DNA from: Phycisphaerales bacterium | GTDB lineage: Bacteria; Planctomycetota; Phycisphaerae; Phycisphaerales; UBA1924 | Length of the DNA: 63,174 bases | NCBI GenBank assembly: GCA_015487555.1 | Contig: WFPK01000058.1 | Span: 1-63,174 of the forward strand | Direction of reading: 5' to 3' | Shown here: one piece after another, positions 1 to 8,876 of the stretch | How positions within the stretch are numbered: the first letter of the stretch is position 1 | Layout of the letters: the number at the start of each line of letters is the position of its first letter | Program-made: the position numbers and the translations under genes | The notes under the pieces: model-generated | Seen by the model: the letters and a program-made list of their open reading frames with translations, nothing else | Databases searched by the model: none | Told to the model about the DNA's origin: nothing

Positions 1-5
1 CTCGC

Positions 6-1106
6 TCAGGCGGCGATGAGCTTGCGCTGGGCATCGGCAATGCGATGGGCGCCATCGCCGGCGATGAAGAAGTACTCGGTGTTGCGCACCTTGCCCACCT
101 TGCCGACCTTCTTGCCCGTTTGGTTGTGAATCCCGATCTTGCACCCGACATAGCGTGGATGATCCCGGTCGAGCACGGCCAGAGGCCCGCGATTGGCCAG
201 GAGTGTCTCGATCTGCTCTCGGCCAAGATATCCCTCATTATTGAACGACACAATCAAGGTGCCCGCGTCGATCGAATCGATGAGCCGGGCGAAGGCGTCG
301 GCGATTTTGATCTTGGAGTTATACGGGCTTTTGCGCTCTCGGCAGTCGATGCGCTTGCGTGCGACGCCATAGACCTCGGGGTGGTCCCACCGGACGAGTG
401 TCTCCCAGATGTGGTAGTTGCCCAAGTATGAATGTTGATTGTAAGGCGGGTCGAGATAGGCAATATCGGCGGTGAGGGCCTTGGCAGCGTCGATCGCGTC
501 GAGCTGATGGGCCGAGCAGGGATGGCGGGTCGGATGGGCGAGGATGTTGGGAAGGCGGAGTTCGATGCGTTTGCGGGCGCGGGGAGCCCATGATTTGAGG
601 TAGGCCATTTGTACGCCTGTGGTTGAATCCACCCGGTCGGCCGCTTCGATCAAACTCGTGAGGACGATGGCTTTGAGTTCGGGGTCGAGGTTGAGCTTTT
701 CGATGTATGTGCGCATGGCGTCGATGCGTCGCCCGTTGTCCGGATGGAAGAACCGGGAATCGAGGCAGTAGGTCTGGGTGATGAATCCGGCGTGTCCATC
801 ACCAGAAGCGATGGCGTTGAGGTCTTTGATGATTTGGGTCGCCTGGTCGATGAGTTTGGGCGCATCGGCCTGGATGTAGCACATCGCCAGGGTGTGGGCA
901 TAGGCGTTGTGATCGTTGGCGTGGACACCGAATCCGGCAGCTTTGAGGGCGTGCCCGACGCGGGATGTGCCGCTGAAGAGGTCGATGACCGAGCCTCCAG
1001 TTGGCGCAATGGTGTTGCACAGCGAGACGATCTGATCGACGAGGAGACGCTTTGAGCCAATGTACTTAATCACGGTTGGGTTATCGGTGCATCGGGGTGC
1101 ATCCAT
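6..1106 (-). CDS. D12-class N6-adenine DNA methyltransferase
   Basis: This protein of 366 aa transfers a methyl group from S-adenosylmethionine to adenine N6 in DNA. The N-terminus carries the D12/Dam signature KYIGSKR (residues 14-20), followed by a SAM-binding motif I, DLFSGTSRVGHALKAAG, from residue 42. The catalytic motif IV DPPY lies at residues 219-222 and is followed by NQHSY. The order (motif I before DPPY) and the length fit the D12 class. No restriction endonuclease is visible next to it, so it may be an orphan methylase, or its partner lies left of the window. It is divergent from the efflux genes that follow. The family call is firm; the recognition sequence cannot be read from the protein. 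Confidence 0.9.
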   Translation of the reverse strand: MDAPRCTDNPTVIKYIGSKRLLVDQIVSLCNTIAPTGGSVIDLFSGTSRVGHALKAAGFGVHANDHNAYAHTLAMCYIQADAPKLIDQATQIIKDLNAIASGDGHAGFITQTYCLDSRFFHPDNGRRIDAMRTYIEKLNLDPELKAIVLTSLIEAADRVDSTTGVQMAYLKSWAPRARKRIELRLPNILAHPTRHPCSAHQLDAIDAAKALTADIAYLDPPYNQHSYLGNYHIWETLVRWDHPEVYGVARKRIDCRERKSPYNSKIKIADAFARLIDSIDAGTLIVSFNNEGYLGREQIETLLANRGPLAVLDRDHPRYVGCKIGIHNQTGKKVGKVGKVRNTEYFFIAGDGAHRIADAQRKLIAA

Positions 1107-1196
1107 CCAGTGTTCTTGGCGGTAGGCCTACAATCTGGGTCTCGGATGCGCCTTGCAGGAAAAGTGTTCGAGTATCTCTCTTGACAGGAGTCGGTA

Positions 1197-2618
1197 TTGC
1201 AATCCCAAAGCCAATCCCAAAGCCAACCCCGCAAAGGTGCAGATCGTTCGGCAACCCTTTGGATGGTGTATTTGCCTCGGGTGGTTGTGGTGGTTGTGTT
1301 ATTGGTGGTTTCGGGCGGGATTGTTAGGGCGATGGTCGCCACGCGGGCCAAGAGTGAGATGAACCCACCTGCGACGACAGCGATTGTGGTGCGCACGATC
1401 GAATCGGTCCATCGTCCATCGAATCGGATCTGGTCTGGGTATGGCACTGCGCGAACGATGGGTAGCGCCGATGTGGTCGCCGAGGTCGCCGGGCGGGTGA
1501 TCGAGCGTCCAGAGTCGATCGAAGCGGGGAAAAGTGTCAAAGCGGGTGACCTGATCGTTCGGCTCGATGACACTGATTACGCCAACGCCCTTGATGTTGC
1601 TCGCCAGGCAGCGAAATCGCTCGATGCGCAGATCAGTGGCTTGCGGATCGAAACCGAACAACTGGGCAATCAGGTGCGCTATGCGACCCAGGAAATCGAA
1701 GCTGCCCGGCGTGATCTCGAGCGGATCGAAGAGGCGATCGCGGCGGGCGCAGGTTCGGCGGGCGAGCGCGATGTGAAACTCGCATCGTTGTTGCGCTCTC
1801 AGCGCGCACTTTCGGTGCTCCAGCAACAACTCGACCTGATCCCGTCGCGCAGGGCAAGGCTCGAAGCCGAGCTTTCGTCTCAGCGGGCCAATGAGCGGAT
1901 CGCGCAAGAGAATGTGCTCCGATCGGCGATCCGGGCGCCGTTTGCAGGCGATCTTCAATCGGTCAATGCCCGTGTGGGTGACTGGGTTGGGCTTGGAAGC
2001 AGTGTGGCGCGGGTGGTAGATTTATCGCGATTGGAGATTCCGCTCAAAATCGCCGCTTCGGCTTCGTCTTGGGTGAAGGTTGGCGATGAGGTTCGTTTGT
2101 GGGTGCGTGATCCTGGAGCCGAGCCCGATCAGGTGGGGCAGATCACCCGGATTGCGCCCGAAGCCGACAGCGCGAGCCGCACGATGACGGTATTTGTCGA
2201 GGTGGAGCAGGATCCGGGCGATCCGGATCGGCTTTTGCCCGGGCAGTTTGTCCATGGGCGTGTGGTGACGCACGATCCGCACGATCGGGTGATTTTGCCT
2301 CGCCGGGCGGTGCAATCGGATCAGGTGTTTGTCGCCAGCAAGAGCCGTGATGGTTCGCGGGTGATCGAGATCATGCCGGTGAAGGTGGCGTACAGCTTTG
2401 AGTCTCGGCTCCCTGAGGTTGATCCCATCGAGACGCAGTGGGTCGCTTTGGAGATCGGATACGAACCCGTCGAGCACGCTCGTGTGGCGGTATCGCTTTT
2501 GGATCAGCTTGTTGCGGGGATGAGGGTGCAGATCGAATCGGAGTATGATTCTGATATGGTTGTTGAATCCAAGTTCCAACCCACCCCTCAATCTGAAACG
2601 GACGGAGATTCGCCATGA
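1197..2618 (+). CDS. RND efflux periplasmic adaptor (HlyD/AcrA-like)
   Basis: This membrane-fusion subunit links an inner-membrane RND pump to an outer-membrane channel. I chose the TTG at 1197 because AGGAG (1186-1190) lies 6 nt upstream; the next candidate, ATG at 1263, has no such site. After the TTG comes a Gln/Ser stretch made by a short tandem nucleotide repeat, then one transmembrane anchor (about residues 24-45). A lipoyl-like half motif containing GRVIERPESIEAGKSVKAGD follows, then a long alpha-helical hairpin (about 130-240), the second lipoyl half and a beta-barrel region. The stop overlaps the start of the pump gene (ATGA), so the two are translationally coupled. The substrate is unknown. 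Confidence 0.9.
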   Translation: MQSQSQSQSQPRKGADRSATLWMVYLPRVVVVVVLLVVSGGIVRAMVATRAKSEMNPPATTAIVVRTIESVHRPSNRIWSGYGTARTMGSADVVAEVAGRVIERPESIEAGKSVKAGDLIVRLDDTDYANALDVARQAAKSLDAQISGLRIETEQLGNQVRYATQEIEAARRDLERIEEAIAAGAGSAGERDVKLASLLRSQRALSVLQQQLDLIPSRRARLEAELSSQRANERIAQENVLRSAIRAPFAGDLQSVNARVGDWVGLGSSVARVVDLSRLEIPLKIAASASSWVKVGDEVRLWVRDPGAEPDQVGQITRIAPEADSASRTMTVFVEVEQDPGDPDRLLPGQFVHGRVVTHDPHDRVILPRRAVQSDQVFVASKSRDGSRVIEIMPVKVAYSFESRLPEVDPIETQWVALEIGYEPVEHARVAVSLLDQLVAGMRVQIESEYDSDMVVESKFQPTPQSETDGDSP

Positions 2619-5600
2619 GTCTGGCGAGCTTTGGTGTCCGCAAGCCTGTGGTTGCCAATCTGGTGATGTTCGCCATCATCGGGGCGGGGTTGATCTTTGG
2701 GACTTCGCTTCGGCGTGAGTTCTTTCCGTATGTTGAATCACGGATCATCACGGTGGTCGCGCCCTATCCGGGTGCTGCGCCCGAAGAGGTCGAAGATGCG
2801 CTGGCGACCAAGATCGAGGATAAGGTCGCCGATATCACGAGCGTCAAGGAGATCAACTCGACCGTCAGCGAGGGGATGGCCAGCGTGGTCGTCGAGTTCG
2901 AGGAGGGGATTCCGATCCAGCAGGCGCTCGCCGATGTCAAACGCGAGGTTGATGCGATCCAGGACTTACCAGACGCGGTGGACAATATCGTGGTCGATAT
3001 CCTCGAGCCCAACATGCCTGTGATTGTGGTTGATCTCTATGGGCAGGCCGATGAACGCACGATGAAGGAGTTCATTATCGCGGTGCGTGATGATCTGCTT
3101 TCGCTCCCCGAGATTACCGACCTGACAACCAGCGGCGTACGGGCCGACGAGCTGCGTGTCGAGGTGTTGCCCGAAAAGGCCATTGAGCACGAGGTATCGC
3201 TGGTGACGATCGCCGACAAGATTCGGTCGGCGATGGTTGAGCTCCCGGGCGGTTCGGTGCGGACTTCGACGAGCACGGTTTCGATCCGGTCGGTGGGTGT
3301 TGACGAACGGGCCGACACGGTGCGCGACATTGTGATCAAAGCGACCGGCGATGGGGGCGTGGTGCGTGTGGGCGATGTCGCCGAGGTGTTTGATGGGTTT
3401 GTTGATACGGATTTGGTGACGCGGCATCAGGGTCAGCCTTCGGTTTCGCTGACGGTGTTCCGGGTGGGCGAGCAGGATGTCATCAAGATATCAGAGATGG
3501 TCAAGGCGTATGTTGCGGGTCGCAACGGCGAGCAGATTGAGCCCAGTGGGATCGAGAAACTCAAAATCAAGATGATCCCCGAGGGTGAATCGTTGAGCAA
3601 GGTTTCAGATCGGTATGAAGCCTGGCAGCTGGGGTATGACCGGCATCTGGTTTCGACGCCTCCGGGGACATTGGTGACGACGACGGACCTGGCGCGCTTT
3701 GTCGAGGGGCGGTTGGATTTGCTGCTTCGCAATGCTTTCTATGGCGGGATTCTGGTGTTCGTCACGCTTGTGCTGTTGCTCAACTGGCGCATCTCGTTCT
3801 GGGTGGCGATGGGATTGGCGATTTCGCTTTTGGGTACCTTGGCGATGATGTCATTTCTGGATGTCTCGCTCAACTTCTTGACGATGTTCGGGCTCATTAT
3901 CGTCATCGGGATTCTGGTCGACGATGCGATTGTGGTGGCAGAGAACATCACAACGAGGCACGAGCAGGGCGAGCCTGCATTGGTTGCTGCCGTCAGGGGG
4001 ACCGATCAGGTCGCCTGGCCTGTGGTTTCGACGGTGCTGACGACGATCTTTGCGTTCTTGCCCTTGGCATTTATGGACGGGCAGATCGGCGATTTCATGA
4101 ATGTGATGCCGATTGTCGTTGGGTGTGCGCTCGGGGTGTCGTTGATCGAGTCATTGTTTATCCTGCCGATGCACATGGGGCATTCGCTTCGAGCGGTGGA
4201 CAAGATCAAAGCCAACGGCAAGAAAAAACACCGACTCGCTCGATTCGAAGCCAGGTACGACCGGTGGCGAGATCATATGATCTCGGGCAAAATTATCCCC
4301 GCCTACGCCCGCCTGTTGAAGATGGCGATACGCTATCGGTATGTGTCACTCGCTGCGGTGATGTCGGTGCTGATTGTGTCATTGGGGATGGTGATTTCTG
4401 GGCGATTGCAGTTCATTCTCTTTGAGACCGATGATGCCGAGACGGTCAATATCACGATCGAGCTTCCCATCGGGACGCCGGTATCGCAGACCCAGGAGAT
4501 TGTGCGCCGGTTCGAGCGGGTGTGTATGGCGATCCCCGAGGTGCAATCGACCTTCTCGATTGTTGGTGCGGTGAGTGATCTTGAAGGCGGCGGGGGCGAC
4601 TCGCTCTCGTCACACCTGGGACAACTGATCCTCGAGCTCACCCTCGCTGAGACTCGTGAACGATCGAGTGCGGATCTGATCGACGAAATTCTCGAAACGG
4701 TCGGACCGATCCCGCAGGCCAAGAATATTCGACTCGAAGGTGTCTCGGGTGGGCCCTCTGGACCTGCGTTCAACTTTACGGTGGCAGGCGATTCGATCGA
4801 CCAGCTTGATATCGCGGTGAGTCGGATCAAGGCGATCCTTGGCGAGTATAAAGCGATCCATTCGATTGCGGATGATTCGGATCGTGGTCAGCGCGAGCTG
4901 CGTTTTACGCTCCGCGACGGGGCTTCGGAGCTTGGGTTTACCCGTGCCGATCTGGGTCGGCAGATTCAGGCAGCGGTCTTCGGGCTCGAAGCGTTTACCT
5001 TTGCGGGCAACCGCGAGGATATTGATGTGCGTGTCACGGTGCCCCAGCGGGTGCGTCGTTCGACGGTGATGATCGAGGATATGTTTGTTTTCACGCCCGA
5101 TGGCACGCCCGTGCCTTTAGGCGAGATCGCAACGATCGAGGAGACGCAGGCCTACGCAACGATCCGCAGGCTCGATCGCAAACGCAAGATTTCGGTGCAG
5201 GCCGATGTGCATCGTGGGATGGAGAACCCGGATCAGCTTGCGCGCCAGATCAAGCCTCGGCTTGTCGAGGCGATTTCCGATCTGCATGGGGTCGAGCTCG
5301 TCGAGCGTGGTCGTCAGAAGGACTTTGCCGATTCGATGAGCTCATTGCCCATCGGGATGGCGTTGTCGGCGGGGCTGATCTATGTGGTGCTCGCGTGGTT
5401 GTTTTCGAGTTTTACCCAGCCTGTGGTTGTGATGCTTGCGATCCCGTTTGCGATGATCGGGATGATCTGGGGGCATGTGATCATGGGGCATTCGATGACC
5501 TTTTTGTCGATGGTTGGGTTTATTGCCCTTGCCGGGATCGTGGTCAATGATTCGCTGATCTTCATGGAGTTCTTCAATGCACGCCGGCGTGAGGGGATGT

Positions 5601-5932
5601 GTGTCTACGAGGCGGGCGTTGCGACCGGGCAGGCACGATTCCGGGCAATCATGCTCACGACGATCACGACGGTGTTTGGGTTGTTGCCGATGATGCTCGA
5701 GAAGAGTTTTCAGGCCCAGTTCCTGATTCCGATGGCCATCACGATCGCGTTTGGTTTGATGAGCGCGACCTTCATCATCTTGCTGGTGTTGCCGAGCTTG
5801 TTGATGATTATGGATGATATGGTGCACCTGGTGCGAGTGGCGTGGAGCGGCGATGTGCATCTCGAGCGCAAGAACCCCAAGCTTGATGATCCTGAGTTGG
5901 TGATGCTGGGGCGATCGGACCATCCGGGGTGA
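2615..5932 (+). CDS. RND efflux transporter permease (AcrB/HAE family)
   Basis: This 1105-aa inner-membrane proton-driven exporter pairs with the adaptor encoded immediately upstream (4-nt overlap). The topology is typical of the AcrB superfamily: one N-terminal membrane helix (about residues 12-32), a large periplasmic loop, a block of helices around 370-520, a second loop, and a final block from about 910. The helix GLIIVIGILVDDAIVVAEN contains the paired acidic residues D436-D437, equivalent to the proton-relay Asp pair of AcrB. The C-terminal half repeats the pattern with GFIALAGIVVNDSLIFMEF. The length is normal for the family. No outer-membrane TolC-type gene is adjacent. The drug or metabolite exported cannot be inferred. 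Confidence 0.93.
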   Translation: MSLASFGVRKPVVANLVMFAIIGAGLIFGTSLRREFFPYVESRIITVVAPYPGAAPEEVEDALATKIEDKVADITSVKEINSTVSEGMASVVVEFEEGIPIQQALADVKREVDAIQDLPDAVDNIVVDILEPNMPVIVVDLYGQADERTMKEFIIAVRDDLLSLPEITDLTTSGVRADELRVEVLPEKAIEHEVSLVTIADKIRSAMVELPGGSVRTSTSTVSIRSVGVDERADTVRDIVIKATGDGGVVRVGDVAEVFDGFVDTDLVTRHQGQPSVSLTVFRVGEQDVIKISEMVKAYVAGRNGEQIEPSGIEKLKIKMIPEGESLSKVSDRYEAWQLGYDRHLVSTPPGTLVTTTDLARFVEGRLDLLLRNAFYGGILVFVTLVLLLNWRISFWVAMGLAISLLGTLAMMSFLDVSLNFLTMFGLIIVIGILVDDAIVVAENITTRHEQGEPALVAAVRGTDQVAWPVVSTVLTTIFAFLPLAFMDGQIGDFMNVMPIVVGCALGVSLIESLFILPMHMGHSLRAVDKIKANGKKKHRLARFEARYDRWRDHMISGKIIPAYARLLKMAIRYRYVSLAAVMSVLIVSLGMVISGRLQFILFETDDAETVNITIELPIGTPVSQTQEIVRRFERVCMAIPEVQSTFSIVGAVSDLEGGGGDSLSSHLGQLILELTLAETRERSSADLIDEILETVGPIPQAKNIRLEGVSGGPSGPAFNFTVAGDSIDQLDIAVSRIKAILGEYKAIHSIADDSDRGQRELRFTLRDGASELGFTRADLGRQIQAAVFGLEAFTFAGNREDIDVRVTVPQRVRRSTVMIEDMFVFTPDGTPVPLGEIATIEETQAYATIRRLDRKRKISVQADVHRGMENPDQLARQIKPRLVEAISDLHGVELVERGRQKDFADSMSSLPIGMALSAGLIYVVLAWLFSSFTQPVVVMLAIPFAMIGMIWGHVIMGHSMTFLSMVGFIALAGIVVNDSLIFMEFFNARRREGMCVYEAGVATGQARFRAIMLTTITTVFGLLPMMLEKSFQAQFLIPMAITIAFGLMSATFIILLVLPSLLMIMDDMVHLVRVAWSGDVHLERKNPKLDDPELVMLGRSDHPG

Positions 5933-5996
5933 TTGTTTTTTCAGTATTGGTAGAACGGGCTGTGAAACTCGTTCTGCTGGGTGTGTTAGGCACGCC

Positions 5997-7394
5997 CTAG
6001 TTGCTCTTGGGGATCAGATCGACATACATGGGTTGGGTGCCTCGATAGAACCAGATGCGGACAGGTTCTTCGTCGGCGAGCCCATGGAGGTAGTCTTCGA
6101 TTTCGAGTGCCGAGTCGAAGACTTGCCCGTCGATCTGGAAGATAAAGTCGTTGACCTCGAGCCCGCGAAGGTCTGCAGGAGATCCTCGTTTGATCTGCGA
6201 GACAAGGAACCCGGGGAGGGTTTCGATTCGGTGTCGGCTCCGTTCGCGTCTGAGTATGCGTGGGAGAACTTTGGTGCCGAGGGCTTTGATGTAGACGCTT
6301 TGATCGACCGAGCGCTGGGTGATCAGGATTTCCTCATCGCGGTTTGAGACGGTGGCGGTGGTTTTCATGGGTTTGGCATTGCGGACGAACTCGATCTCGA
6401 CGGGCTCGTCGGGTTTGGTGAGCATGATCGCGTTGGAGAGCCGAACGATGTTTTCGGTGGTGCGCCCGCCGACAGCGGTGATGATGTCGCCCGCGATGAG
6501 TCCGGCTTGTTTGGCCGGGCCGTCGCCGACGATTTCTTTGATGACCACGCCGCCTTCGATATCGAGTTGGTGGGCGAGGGTTGGTGAGAGCGGGATCATG
6601 TCGATCCCGAGCCATCCTCGTTCGACGCGTCCGGATTCGATGATTTGTTCCATGACTGCTTTGGCGATATCGGCGGGGATGGCGAACCCGAGCCCGTTGT
6701 TTGAGCCTGTACGGGAGATGATGGCGGTGTTGATTCCGATGATGTCGCCGTGGAGATCGACGAGTGGTCCGCCGGAGTTTCCGGGGTTGATCGCAGCGTC
6801 GGTCTGGATGAACTCCTGGAGTTTTTGGCCTCGTCCTTGGGAGAGCTGGAGGTTGGCTGAGCCTCGTCCCTTGGCGCTGATGATCCCGGCGGTGACGGTC
6901 TGCTCGAACCCGAAGGGCGATCCGACCGCCAGGACCCATTGCCCGACGCGGGCAGCTTCGGAATCGGCGAAGGCGGCGGCGACGATATCGTCCGCTTCGA
7001 TCTTGAGCACCGCGATGTCGGTTTCGGCGAAGGTGCCGACAAGCCGGGCGCCGAGCTCGCGTCCATCAGCCAATCGCACCGTGATGTATCGGCCGGCTTC
7101 AACGACATGGTTGTTGGTGAGGATGTATCCACGCGGATCGACGATCACCCCCGAGCCAAGCCCTTCGCCAGCGCGGGGGTTGCGCGGATTGACACGGGCC
7201 GAGTTGCGCATGGTGATGTGCACCACCGAAGGCTCGATCTTCTCAGCAGCATATTCAAAGGCGTCTGAGATATTGAATGCCATATTCATCGCCTGCTGCT
7301 GTGTCGAATCGGGCTCGGCCAAGGGGGCAGCAAGCGTAAAGGCGGGTGTCAGGGTCAGCAGGGCAGCGACGGCGATCAGTCGGGGGTATTTCAT
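5997..7394 (-). CDS. DegP/DegQ-like periplasmic serine protease with PDZ domains
   Basis: This S1C-family protease or chaperone degrades misfolded envelope proteins. The reading frame is open further upstream, but the ATG at 7394 is preferred because it begins a clear signal peptide (MKYPRLIAVAALLTLTPAF, cleavage near residue 22) and has AAGGA upstream. The trypsin-like triad is intact: H96 in LTNNHVV, D126 in ETDIAVLK and S207 in NPGNSGGPL. Two PDZ-like regions follow, the first around 270-350 (GWLGIDMIPLS) and the second in the last 90 residues. The length of 465 aa matches DegQ/DegP. It lies just downstream of queD on the same strand but is probably an independent gene. Confidence 0.92.
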   Translation of the reverse strand: MKYPRLIAVAALLTLTPAFTLAAPLAEPDSTQQQAMNMAFNISDAFEYAAEKIEPSVVHITMRNSARVNPRNPRAGEGLGSGVIVDPRGYILTNNHVVEAGRYITVRLADGRELGARLVGTFAETDIAVLKIEADDIVAAAFADSEAARVGQWVLAVGSPFGFEQTVTAGIISAKGRGSANLQLSQGRGQKLQEFIQTDAAINPGNSGGPLVDLHGDIIGINTAIISRTGSNNGLGFAIPADIAKAVMEQIIESGRVERGWLGIDMIPLSPTLAHQLDIEGGVVIKEIVGDGPAKQAGLIAGDIITAVGGRTTENIVRLSNAIMLTKPDEPVEIEFVRNAKPMKTTATVSNRDEEILITQRSVDQSVYIKALGTKVLPRILRRERSRHRIETLPGFLVSQIKRGSPADLRGLEVNDFIFQIDGQVFDSALEIEDYLHGLADEEPVRIWFYRGTQPMYVDLIPKSN

Positions 7395-7467
7395 GGAATC
7401 ATCCTTCTTTGAATAAGCGCACGGGTGAACCCTGCCTCGAGCGAGCATATTCCCCGTTTGATTGGGA

Positions 7468-7935
7468 TTACACCCGCCCGTATTCCGCCCAGCTCGAGCT
7501 CGTCTCACTGACCCGTACGCGTTCGAGTACCAGATGGGTCGGCAGCGAGAAGACATTTCCGTTGGGATCAGTGAATGATCCCCCAGCTTTGATCTGGGAC
7601 GACACAAACTCGTAGATGCGCCGGGCGAGGACTTCTGTCGTGGGGTCCTCGTTGTCGAGAACGATCAACCGGGCACGATATTGCTCGGGGATGGATGCGA
7701 AAAACGGATCGTTCGAGTTGATCATCAGGGCATGGTCATATTGGTCGAGATAATCCTCGACCGCGAGCTTGAGGGCTTTGAAATCGCAGACCATGTCGTT
7801 TTGGTCGAGCTGATCCGATGCGATGACGAGCTCGACTCTGCGGGAATGCCCGTGGGGGAGTTTGCACCGCCCGGGGTGCTTCGAGAGCATGTGCCCGTTC
7901 TCGATTTCAAATGATTTGCAGACGCGGTAGATCAT
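7468..7935 (-). CDS. queD: 6-carboxy-5,6,7,8-tetrahydropterin synthase (QueD/PTPS family)
   Basis: QueD converts dihydroneopterin triphosphate to 6-carboxytetrahydropterin in queuosine/7-deazaguanine synthesis. The 155-aa protein has the family pattern: a zinc-binding histidine in FEIENGHML, the catalytic cysteine in GRCKLPHGHS with two more zinc histidines just after it, and VCDFKALK. A conserved Asp-His pair is seen in QYDHALMIN. A PTPS-like paralogue cannot be excluded by motif alone, but queE and queC directly upstream on the same strand make QueD the best call. A large perfect inverted repeat separates it from queE. Confidence 0.9.
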   Translation of the reverse strand: MIYRVCKSFEIENGHMLSKHPGRCKLPHGHSRRVELVIASDQLDQNDMVCDFKALKLAVEDYLDQYDHALMINSNDPFFASIPEQYRARLIVLDNEDPTTEVLARRIYEFVSSQIKAGGSFTDPNGNVFSLPTHLVLERVRVSETSSSWAEYGRV

Positions 7936-7949
7936 GGGGGATGGTAGCT

Positions 7950-8051
7950 CTTTGGTGGCCCGGCTCGCCGAGCCGGGTCGTATTGAAAAGTTAAATTCAC
8001 GAATCCAAGAATGAAATCAAAGACCCGGCTCGGCGAGCCGGGCCACCAAAG
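7950..8051. repeat. 30-bp perfect inverted repeat between queE and queD
   Basis: Arms 7950-7979 and 8022-8051 are exact reverse complements (30 of 30 bases), separated by a 42-bp AT-rich spacer. Each arm also contains a shorter palindrome of the form CCCGGCTCG-N-CGAGCCGGG, so each arm can fold alone or the two can pair. The right arm ends one base before the queE stop codon. There is no T-run beside it, so it does not look like an ordinary intrinsic terminator. It may be a mobile repetitive extragenic element or an RNA-processing/stability hairpin in the que transcript. Confidence 0.85.
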
Positions 8052-8052
8052 C

Positions 8053-8772
8053 TCATGTGCCTCGGGTATCGCCAAAGAGGGCGATGTGCAGGCGGGGGCA
8101 GTAGGTCCACCCGCGGGCGATGCACGCATCGAGAATCCACCGGATCGAATCCTGATCGGGCACAGCTACGCCCTCGGGCATGAGCATGATGTCGGCGGGC
8201 TGATATCCACGGATGTGCGCAAGAACCGTGTCGATCTCGATCAGGTCGGCGGGGTTGGCGACGACGAACTTGAGTTGACGATCGGGCGTTGATGCGATGA
8301 GCTCGTTGAGGGAATCATAATCGAGTCGGCGTTGTTCGTGCTGGGTTGCCCAGGTGCCATCGGGATCGCGGGGGTCGTTGGTTGGCGTCGAGTTGGCGAG
8401 CTTGGGCGAGAGGCTCATCAGATGACACGAGACGCCTGGCAGGGTGACGGTGCCTGCGGTTTCGATGGTGATGTGGAAGCCGAGCGTGTTGAGTTGATTC
8501 GAGAGGGGGATGAGTTGGTTGAAGATCATGGGTTCGCCGCCGGTCAATACAGCGTGGTGGACCCCCGATGCCTGGGCTTCTTTGGCTTCTGTGATGAGCG
8601 ATTCGATGGTGCGTTTGGTGTGTTCGAGGCTCCAGCTCGCATAGGGGGTATCGCACCAGGTGCAGCGCAGGTTGCACCCGCTGAGTCTACAGAACCAGCT
8701 CGGCACGCCGGTGTGTTTTCCTTCGCCTTGGATGGAGGTGAAGGTTTCGGAGATGGGGAGTGTGTCGGTCAT
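8053..8772 (-). CDS. queE: 7-carboxy-7-deazaguanine synthase (radical SAM)
   Basis: QueE is the radical-SAM enzyme that contracts 6-carboxytetrahydropterin to 7-carboxy-7-deazaguanine, the product of QueD being its substrate. The radical-SAM cluster motif is C33-x3-C37-x2-C40 (CNLRCTWCD), the spacing expected for QueE. The N-terminal SIQGEG (residues 13-18) and LTGGEP further on are also family hallmarks. The length of 239 aa is normal. It lies between queC (upstream) and queD (downstream), all on the minus strand, and long hairpins flank it on both sides. Confidence 0.95.
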   Translation of the reverse strand: MTDTLPISETFTSIQGEGKHTGVPSWFCRLSGCNLRCTWCDTPYASWSLEHTKRTIESLITEAKEAQASGVHHAVLTGGEPMIFNQLIPLSNQLNTLGFHITIETAGTVTLPGVSCHLMSLSPKLANSTPTNDPRDPDGTWATQHEQRRLDYDSLNELIASTPDRQLKFVVANPADLIEIDTVLAHIRGYQPADIMLMPEGVAVPDQDSIRWILDACIARGWTYCPRLHIALFGDTRGT

Positions 8773-8790
8773 GGTTGAAATATTTTCTTG

Positions 8791-8876
8791 ACGAGCCGCG
8801 ACCGTGAGGGAGCGGTCTTTGGATGTTTGAGAGTCAATGCAGGAGCGAAGACCGCTCCCTCACGGTCGCGGCTCGT
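8791..8876. repeat. 29-bp perfect inverted repeat at the 3' end of queC
   Basis: Arms 8791-8819 and 8848-8876 are exact reverse complements (29 of 29), with a 28-bp loop. The right arm runs into queC and contains its stop codon (8860-8862), so the last QueC codons are encoded by the element. The arm sequence (core GACCGTGAGGGAGCGGTC) is unrelated to that of the repeat at 7950-8051, but the architecture is the same. I recall such arms as recurrent in planctomycete genomes; that is memory, not a search. Its role is unknown. Confidence 0.85.

Noticed and set aside
6319..7416. 365-aa frame opposite the DegP-like protease
   Set aside because: It is Ser/Pro/Met-rich antisense translation with no motif, whereas the opposite strand has the intact protease triad.
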